Source: Tubiluchus corallicola (Eukaryota > Priapulida > Priapulimorpha > Priapulimorphida > Tubiluchidae). Taken from it: a stretch of DNA of 61,797 bases. The stretch spans positions 1 through 61,797 of the forward strand of contig JAQGDQ010001114.1 of NCBI GenBank assembly GCA_030141605.1, given 5' to 3'. Below the pieces are notes generated by a model. The model did no database searches and was not told where the DNA came from. It saw nothing but the letters and a program-made list of their open reading frames with translations. Of the stretch, positions 12,135 through 22,700 are shown piece after piece. How positions within the stretch are numbered: the stretch's first letter is position 1; every line of letters starts with the position of its first letter. Made by a program: the position numbers and the translations under genes.

Positions 12135-15100
12135 TTATTAGTTTATCACCATTTTTAAAATAGCAAAATACATAACTAACAGATTTATAAATCTATACAA
12201 CATACAATAATATTACAAAGTAATTATTAATTAGTGGCAAAAGAACTATAAGTTATCAAGGTCAGCCACCCTCTCAGGATTGTTACTAATTTAATTAATT
12301 AATTAACAGATGCTGATCTCAGTAAATGAATACTGCCTAAAAGTAATTAGTAATCACAATTACTAGAAATCAGCGTTATCACCCAACACTAAAAAACTAG
12401 TGGTGTACTAGTAACACTATACATATGAGATCACTGTTAATTGTAAATATGTATTTGTATGGCAGTTATAGCAAAATCGGACGAGCAACTGCTTGTGGTT
12501 TAGTAGCTTGCATTTGTTATGTAGTACTTATATAAAAATAAGCTCAGTAACTGTCTGTGGTGTGTTAAAACATGCACTTTTATGAATATGAAATTACACA
12601 TTTTCTAAGAAGAATAAAAAATTTCAACACTGAACACCTATATTCTGGGGACCCCCAAAATTTGCGACCTAGGCTACAGCCTAGTTAGCCCATTTGTCAA
12701 TACGATCCTAACTATACTTAGAATAATTAAAACTTATTAACCTGTGCAACAGTTTACCTACATGCATCTTAAACTACTGTTTTTTTTTGAAAAATCTCTT
12801 ACAATACACTAATATTCTATTCATTTACCAACAATAATTATGAAAATGTCAGCCATTATCGACAAATTAGTAACGAAAAACTTACAGATATTGGCTTCAT
12901 GCTGTTATTAACAGTTGGCATCATCCATTGCTGTATCATCATTAACAGAAGCTGCGATAAAATCACCTAAACAAAGTGAGAAAACAAGTGAAAGAAAATA
13001 ATGATTTTCAAACTATCACTTGAAACACCAAAGCAAGTATGGTTGACAATAAGAAATTTCTATTTTCTTAACGCACTGACACTAAACACAGCGTAGACCA
13101 TTACATCTAGTACTGAGTGTCACTTTAGGTTCAACAGAAGTTCAAAAAGTAGAAAATTTTCATTGTTTACAAGAACAGCTCGATTTTAACTTCAAGAAAG
13201 GGGCAAAATATACGAATTGCAAGAGGAGTGATCTTCCCAGTGACATTACACGAGTTTTTAGGGTAATAGCATGGTATCGGCTCTTAAAATGTCAGTAAAC
13301 GCTGTTATACACCATTCGCATAAATGTAATTAGACCGGGTGATTAGGCAATGTGGTATAGCTCAATGGTAGCATGCTCGCTGCCACCCGGGAGGTCGCAG
13401 GATCAACTCCCGATTGAGTCGCTACCGAAGACTTAAAAAATGCTATCCCTGGTTCTCTGCCAAAGCACACTGGCTTATCGAAGTAACAATCAGGCCAAGG
13501 TTGGAAATAAGTGTTGAGTTACTTAAGGTGTTATCGCTGGAGTTACTTAAGGTGTTATCGCTGGAGTTACTTAAGGTGTTATCGCTGGAGTTACTTAAGG
13601 TGTTATCGCTGGAGTTACTTAAGGTGTTATCGCTGGAGTTACTTAAGGTGTTATCGCTGGAGTTACTTAAGGTGTTATCGCTGGAGTTACTTAAGGTATT
13701 ATCGCTGGAGTTACTTAAGGTGTTATAGCTGGAGTTACTTAAGGTGTTATAGCTGGAGTTACTTAAGGTGTTATCGCTGGAGTTACTTAAGGTGTTATCA
13801 CTGGAGTTACTTAAGGTGTTATCACTGGAGTTACTTAAGGTGTTATCGCTGGCGTTACTTAAGGTGTTATCGCTGGAGTTACTTAAGGTGTTCACACAGT
13901 TACTAAATTTATTCACACAGTAATAAGATAATCATTGTTAGAATCATAAACAAATACCATTTCTGCAATTCGTCTGAAGAGAAAAGTTTTGCGAATTCTT
14001 GTTGAGCGTGGAAAGTTCAGTTCGTAGCACAAAGTTGGTGCTAACATGAAGAAATACATATCTGCAAATACATAAAACTAACCAACAAGAAATACATGAA
14101 GCATAGAGAAAAGTATCTTACGTGTATTTTCATTAACTGAGTAAGAACACAGTTTGAGCTCATAGGCAAAGATTACTTGATTTAGTTAACAGAAAATTTG
14201 AATCACCTCTCTATACAAGTACCGCCCTTAAGAGCGAATTGCATTATTCACTTGCACGCGCACCTCTCAGCCACTCAAATTTTGTCCTCTCTCACTGGCG
14301 GTTCGTGTATAGGTTCTGTCAAATTGCAGCATCCAATATAATAAATGTTTTTCATATTCAATATTCAATATAAGTGTTTTTTCTTTAGTGTGATATGATA
14401 AGTTACGATAAAGACTAAGAAAAAATTACAAAAGCACAAACCTTTTAATGTTAGATTACTTGGGTAACGCACTAAATCTTGCTTCAGATCACCATTGCTC
14501 AACGAAGGACCTGCAAGAGGAGAAACCTTCTAAAACATTTCAAATAAGAAGACTGCATACAGCTAAGTTTTCTTAAACTACCCCGAGGAATTCCAAATTC
14601 TAGAAATGTAGATCGTTTGTGTACCAAAACCCAATAAATTTATCAAGAACATCTGACAGAAAGTTTTCACAGTTATTACGCATGTCGTACGTAATTAAAG
14701 ATGTTAAATTTGCACACGTGTTGCCTTTTTGCCAAGTACAATTGCAGATTCAACACAAATGTATCACACATACCATATACAAAAAGATCCACAGATCCAC
14801 GGCGTGCGTGCCGTCGATTACGCGAGCGTGTTTCGTCTCTACACCAACGATTCACCTCGTGGTACGACCACAGTTTTAAAAACACTATACTATGGAAGCC
14901 AACAGCTACAGCAGCGCCAACTATAGTAAAAGATATGCAACAAATAATGAGTTTGCGCTTTACAATTACATTCATTCTAAATATTTGCGAAGTTACAAAA
15001 GATGCTGAATTAGTGCATGTTGAAAGCAGAGACAAAATTTGTGACGTACGTATGACGCTTTATTGCGACATCGTTTAAAAAAATTCACGTTGTACAACTA

Positions 15101-18100
15101 CTATTAAACAGGCCAACATTAACCCATTCATGTTTGAGATGATAACCCTTGTTGTTACTGCCAAATATTCACATTACAGATAAACAAGGTCAAGAATTCA
15201 ACAAGATTTAATAATATCATATTTGCATAAGATTAGTATTGCATATGTCGCACCCGCCAAGAGAAAAGCAAACAAAACTTGCAACTGACATGCACTGCAT
15301 TGGTTTTTTACAACATTATTGTAAACTGACATGCACTGCATTGGTTTTTTACAACATTATTGTAAACTGACATGCACTGCATTGGTTTTTTACAACATTA
15401 TTGTAAACTGACAAGCACTGCATTGGTTTTTTACAACATTATTGTAAACTGACATGCACCGCATTGGTTTTTTACAACATTATTGTAAACTGACAAGCAC
15501 TGCATTGGTTTTTTACAACATTATTGTAAACTGACATGCACCGCATTGGTTTTTTACAACATTATTGTAAACTGACATGCACCGCATTGGTTTTTTACAA
15601 CATTATTGTAAACTGACATGCACTGCATTGGTTTTTTACAACATTATTGTAAACTGACATGCACTGCATTGGTTTTTTACAACATTATTGTAAACTGACA
15701 TGCACTGCATTGGTTTTTTACAACATTATTGCAAACTGACATGCACTGCATTGGTTTTTTACATCACTATTGCAAACTGACATGCACTGCATTGGTTTTT
15801 TACAACATTATTGTAAACTGACATGCACTGCATTGGTTTTTTACAACATTATTGTAAACTGACATGCACTGCATTGGTTTTTTACAACATTATTGTAAAC
15901 TGACATGCACTGCATTGGTTTTTTACATCATTATTGTAAACTGACATGCACTGCATTGGTTTTTTACAACATTATTGTAAACTGACATGCACTGCATTGG
16001 TTTTTTACAACATTATTGTAAACTGACATGCACTGCATTGGTTTTTTACAACATTATTGCAAACTGACATGCACTGCATTGGTTTTTTACATCATTATTG
16101 CAAACTGACATGCACTGCATTGGTTTTTTACAACATTATTGCAAACTGACATGCACTGCATTGGTTTTTCACAACATTATTGTAAACTGACATGCACTGC
16201 ATTGGTTTTTCACAACATTATTGCAAACTGACATGCACTGCATTGGTTTTTTACAACATTATTGTAAACTGACATGCACTGCATTGGTTTTTCACAACAT
16301 TATTGCAAACTGACATGCACCGCATTGGTTTTTTACAACATTATTGTAAACTGACATGCACCGCATTGGTTTTTTACAACATTATTGCAAACTGACATGC
16401 ACTGCATTGTTTTTTTACAACATTATTGTAAACTGACATGCACTGCATTGGTTTTTTACATCATTATTGTAAACTGACATGCACTGCATTGGTTTTTTAC
16501 AACATTATTGTAAACTGACATGCACCGCATTGGTTTTTTACAACATTATTGTAAACTGACATGCACCGCATTGGTTTTTTACAACATTATTGTAAACTGA
16601 CATGCACCGCATTGGTTTTTTACAACGTTATTGTAAACTGACATGCACTGCATTGGTTTTTCACAACATTATTGCAAACTGACATGTACTGCATTGGTTT
16701 TTTACATCATTATTGCAAACTGACATGCACTGCATTGGTTTTTCACAACATTATTGCAAACTGACATGCACTGCATTGGTTTTTCACAACATTATTGTAA
16801 ACTGACACGGTTCATAGCTGCCGAATTTCAAATTGATCGTAACAATGATTTTTGTAGTTTGTATTGAATTTTCGACAAGAATAGTGCCTTAAATCGTGAT
16901 TTCATCTTGCACTGATGCTCATATGCAGTGTCTCTGTTACACAGTTTAAATGTAGTTTTACTGATAACAGAGATTACATTGTGGCTCCAACAGACAGTTT
17001 AACAACTGATAGTTTTCTTGCCAAAGCAACGTAACACTTACAGAATGCAGACAATAAACAAACAGTAGAAGCATTACAGTATGACTACTAGCAGTATAGA
17101 CACATACATAACATAATGTTGACAATCGCATTAAAGTTACTAGGTAAACAATCTAAACTAATGGTTAGAAGGGGTTAGTTAGAAATATATATTTCTGTAC
17201 AAGCTTAAATACTTGGATATTAACAGTTATATATTTAAGTGTTGATTGTCATGAAGAAGCAGATAAACGAGTTCATTTATTGACAGATTATAAATTCTAA
17301 CAATACAAAGAATTAGCAATAGTAAATACTTTCAACTACATATATTGTAATATTGTTGCAAAAAGTTCCAGGAAGATTAAAAAATTAGAAGTTTCCAACT
17401 TACTCGGGTTCGGCTGAATTGAAAGTATCACCCAAGATGGAATAACCAATATTGTTACTTCATTAAATATTTTCAGTGCTAATGCAACACGATCTGTTAT
17501 GACACCCTGAAACAAAAAATAGATTTCCTACAATGTATGAAAAGATGAACAATGCAATAAAGGTATTACTTGCATAATTATTGTTGCACTCAAAGGCATT
17601 ACTAGAGGGGTGCGTTCCTGGTTGCACCAACCCTAGCTACGCCCCAGGCTGCACCAACACTAACTACGCCCCTGGTTTCACCAACCCTAGCTACGCCCCT
17701 GGTTGCACCAACCCTAGCTATGCCCCAGGCTGCACCAACACTAACTACGCCCCTGGTTTCACCAACCCTAGCTACGCCCCTGGTTGCACCAACCCTAGCT
17801 ATGCCCCTGGTTGCACCAACCCTAGCTACGCCCCTGGTTTCACCAACCCTAGCTACGCCCCTGGTTGCACCAACCCTAGCTACGCCCCTGGTTGCACCAA
17901 CCCTAGCTACGCCCCTGGTTGCACCAACACTAACTACGCCCCTGGTTGCACCAACCCTAGCTACGCCCCTGGTTGCACCAACTCTAGCTACGCCCCTGGT
18001 TGCACCAACCCTAGCTACGCCCCTAATTGCACCAACCCTAGCTACGCCCCTGGTTGCACCAACGCTAGCTACGCCCCTGGTTGCACCAACTCTAGCTACG

Positions 18101-19331
18101 CCCCTGGTTGCACCAACCCTAACTACGCCCCTGGTTGCACCAACCCTAGCTACGCCCCTGGTTGCACCAACCCTAGCTACGCCCCTGGTTGCACCAACCC
18201 TAGCTACGCCCCTGGTTTCACCAACTCTAGCTACGCCCCTGGTTGCACCAACCCTAGCTACGTCCCTGGTTGCACCAACCCTAGCTATGCCCCTGGTTTC
18301 ACCAACTCTAGCTACGCCCCTGGTTGCACCAACCCTAGCTACGCCCCTGGTTGCACCAACCCTAGCTACGCCCCTAATTGCACCAACCCTAGCTACGCCC
18401 CTGGTTGCACCAACCCTAGCTACGCCCCTGGTTGCACCAACTCTAGCTACGCCCCTGGTTGCACCAACCCTAACTACGCCCCTGGTTGCACCAACCCTAG
18501 CTACGCCCCTGGTTGCACCAACCCTAGCTACGCCCCTGGTTGCACCAACCCTAGCTATGCCCCTGGTTTCACCAACTCTAGCTACGCCCCTGGTTGCACC
18601 AACCCTAGCTACGCCCCTGGTTGCACCAACCCTAGCTACGTCCCTGGTTGCACCAACCCTAGCGGCGCTTCTGGTTGCACCAACCCTAGCGATGCTTCTG
18701 GTTGCACCAACCCTAGCAACGCCCCTGGTTGCACCAACCCTAGCTACGCCCCTGGTTGCACCAACCCTAACTACGCCCCTGGTTGCACCAACCCTAGCTA
18801 CGCCCCTGGTTGCACCAACTCTAGCTACGCCCCTGGTTGCACCAACCCTAACTACGCCCCTGGTTGCACCAACCCTAACTACGCCCCTGGTTGCACCAAC
18901 TCTAGCTAGTTGAGCACATGTCCACACATGCTACAATAAACTGAAACAGTTTACATTAACAATAAAGATATATTACACAATTAAATAAACAATAAAAGTA
19001 CTAACCTTTGCTTGCCATAACTCAATGTAGAAGGCTGATAATATGTACACATTCATTCCTAAAAAAAGCATTCAAAAATTATACATGCAATGTAGAAACA
19101 GAAAGAAAGTTTAAAAAACTCCCACAACATTACGCTGTTGAGGGGGAGGTAGGAGGGCGATGTGTCCCTGTTACCTCAATTATGTGATGATCAATTGTAT
19201 TTAACTTATTAAGGAGCATTAGGTTTACAAAGGTTTACATTTCTTATCAAAGGTGGCACCACCAGGTTCTGTTTCACATATACATTACCGTCTCTCTGAT
19301 AAGTCTCATATACATATATATATAAACTATG

Positions 19332-19374
<43 letters not shown>

Positions 19375-19671
19375 CATACATCTTATAGAGCCACACACTA
19401 GAGGTGTTTTCTAATAATATTTTGGAGTAACAAAAACACTAGAAAATACACACATCAGTTATATTTCAACAATAATTTAATTTACATGTTTAGCTTTCGA
19501 TACACGCTACGTTCATCAGAACAAGGGAGCTGATTGCGGGGTCAATGGAGGGTCAACTCCTTTGTTCTGATAAAGATACCGCGTATCGAAAACTAAACAT
19601 CTAAATTAAATTAAGGTTGAAATATAACTGCTGTGTGCATTTTTCTCTAGTGTTTTTGTTGCTATATGTAT

Positions 19672-19703
<32 letters not shown>

Positions 19704-22700
19704 TACTATATGTTATAACTATATAGTAATATATATATATATATGTTACTATATATATATATATATATATATTATACTATATATATATATATATATATAG
19801 TAACAAAAACACTAGATAAAAAATACATATATATCCATAACCGTTGACAGCTATCTGCCAAAATTACTGAACTAGCCAAACCTACTTAAATTAACATGCT
19901 GCTACCGAAAATCATAAAACATATTACACAGCACTTAGCAAATTCCTTTCCACAGGCTTCAATTTTGCTAAAAAATTTTGGCAGTCAGAATTCCTGTGGA
20001 ATTCCTGCGTAGGAATACACAGATAGACAGACAAGCAAGAATTGAAAGTTATTTTTAACAATGAAAATGATACATATACAGACCGATCTGGTACGTGAAT
20101 TTATCTATGTATCATGTGACTGATATCATACTATAAACATTAAACTTGGATTAGATACTGTTGAAGTAATGTGATGATAACATGTAACATGTTTTGTTTT
20201 TAGTACAAAACGTAATTCTGTTCACATATGTAGAAGAGTAAAAGGAAATGCTTGCTTTATTAAAAAAGCTAAAATTGAAAAGCTTACAGCTACAATAAAC
20301 AACATTTTCTTTACTCTAACTGTACAAATAAGCAACCATAAACCAGGGATGAGAATGAGAAATTGCAAAAAACTCTGAAACAGGCCATGGGTTTTGGGGT
20401 CGCGTAGGCCCCCATTGGGATTGAAATTGCAATTTTGTGACCATAGAGACCCTCTAAGTGTTTCATGCAGAGTTTTGAAAAGCCAGACCCTCGCACAGTA
20501 CTTTCAGGGATGAGAATGACAAATTGCAAAAAACTCTGAAACAGGCCGGGGGGTTGGGGGCCACCTAGGCCCCCAATGGAGTTCAAGGGGCGACAGCAAC
20601 AAATTGCAATTTTGTGACCATAGAGAACCTCTAAGTGGACCTAATTTATCAGTTACCTTGTTTCATGCATAATTTAAAATACCCAACTATCAAGGATACA
20701 TGATACCTAATTGTATCAAAAACATCTAGTACTGGCCGCTCCTATGCAAAAGTATACAAAAACTGCCTGCAATTGACTCAAATAACTCTGCACAATTGAT
20801 TCTATATTTTTATACATAGAGATATACACGTGGTTACACTGATGTACGTGATGTAAACAATGTGACGGCCTGCCACCTAGCGGCCAGCTTGTGAAATAAT
20901 GTAATGCGTCCGTAAAAATTTTCTCAACGAATTTACGCGATTTACAAAAATGGCACTACTGGTCTTCCAAAAACTCGGAATTCCGCGTATCAGCGGAAAA
21001 TTCTCATCCCTGCATAAAACTCCAATGAGTAAAAATAACGCTTAAACAATTTGAAGTAGCTGCTGCTAAAAAAGAAAAATGTAACCACTAGAAGCTAGTT
21101 CCTTTCGCTCCCACTAGGGTAGCACATATTGTAAAACTGTCTCATATTTAGTTTGATGTTACATCTTCAATAAAATTATGCTTAAACCAAAAAGGCAATA
21201 ATCACCTAAAACAAGTGAAAATGAAGGCCACCGATATGGATCTTTCACAGCCATGTAAACCCATTGCAATGGATCAACTAATATCCCATATCTGAAAATC
21301 AAATTCAGATGTGTATGTGAAGTGAATATATGTGAAACTAATAATCATTTAAACTACAATTATCACTCGGACACTAAGAGTTTGATTGACAGCTGTGAGT
21401 ACAATATTTGAACTGAACACACTTACTTTCACTACAACATTTGAAGGTAGAATACTAGACTAATAACAGAATAACACTGCTAACACACGAAATATACAGG
21501 CTCTGCTTTAAACACTCGTTACTGTTGTGTTTTGTTTCTCTCGGAAGGCTCGTAGAGAAAACCAGAAAACACTTCATCAAATTAAACTAGTTTACTAAGC
21601 GAGAATTCTACAACACAAAAGTATGAAGGAACGCGAAATGTTTACAGTAAGCGTGATAATCTGGAAAACGTTTGAGTGTATCTGAAAATACAAGTATACA
21701 AGCGAATGTGTAAGTGGCGTCCGTGTGAATCTGTGTGTCTGTCTCAGCGGCCTGCTTCACCTTGTAGAGTGCACCCAAGAAACTTCCAGAAGTAATGTTC
21801 CAGAACATTCCACACGGTAAGACGATCATTCCAAAGGAACATTCTACAATGTTCTATGTAATTCTAATAGACGCCAGCGATCTCCACAACAGTTACCAAA
21901 GTACAACAAATACAGGTGTTTTCTGTAGTTTGGTAACGAGCGTTTAAAGCAAAGAACGTATACTTGGTGTCATGCTGCACAGGCTGGATAAATAATTATT
22001 AACACAAATATCTGGTATTATAAACCCTGCTACAGTATCGTCATAAGACAGTATGTAAGTGTTATAAAATTTGAAGACGAGTTTTTTACGCTTTATGTGT
22101 GAAGAGTGTTTTCTTGAACTTTAAAGAATAACTCTGAACATTCTCGCTGTTGCTACACATAAAAGTTGATAAACAACGTTTCACTAAACAAGAAATTTCA
22201 CTTTGTGAAGTGCGACTACTTTGTTTAACTGTGACATTACTCTCATGAAAGCAAAGTCAACTCTCCGTCTGTAAGTCTCTTATTGCCATAGAAATAAGAA
22301 TATAATTACTTACTTAATAACATTCTCCAAGGCAACCCTTGCATTTGACAGCACCTGTTACAAGTAGTATATACATGTATAACAAATGTTATATATTATT
22401 ACAGTGGAGCTGTCACAAGTTTAAAAAGATACATATGTGAAAAGTACATTAGTGTCACCTCCGCTATTACTATTACAGAAATAGATCTGTTGACCTACTC
22501 ATAGCTAAAGAGGCATTAAAGGACAAGTCAAGCTTTCTAGGACGTTAGGCTTATTTCAATGTTCGCAAAAAATGTTAGAAGAATTTGTAACAAAACTGCA
22601 ATAAAGGCCTCGTGTAATTAGTAAAATCACTTTAAACTTGCGATCACTTCATGCTTGGGCGCTCCCATTTTCAATGCCCATTCTTCTCCCAATGACGTCA

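Noticed and set aside
13414-13916. Leu-rich heptad-like and Asn/Ser-rich repeat ORFs
   Set aside because: The 24-bp array again; DGAT1 exon 8 splicing shows this is intron.
17581-18927. 442- and 441-codon overlapping ORFs on opposite strands
   Set aside because: They are the 27-bp tandem array read in frames without stops. No unique N- or C-terminal sequence, and they lie inside a DGAT1 intron whose flanking exons join in frame.
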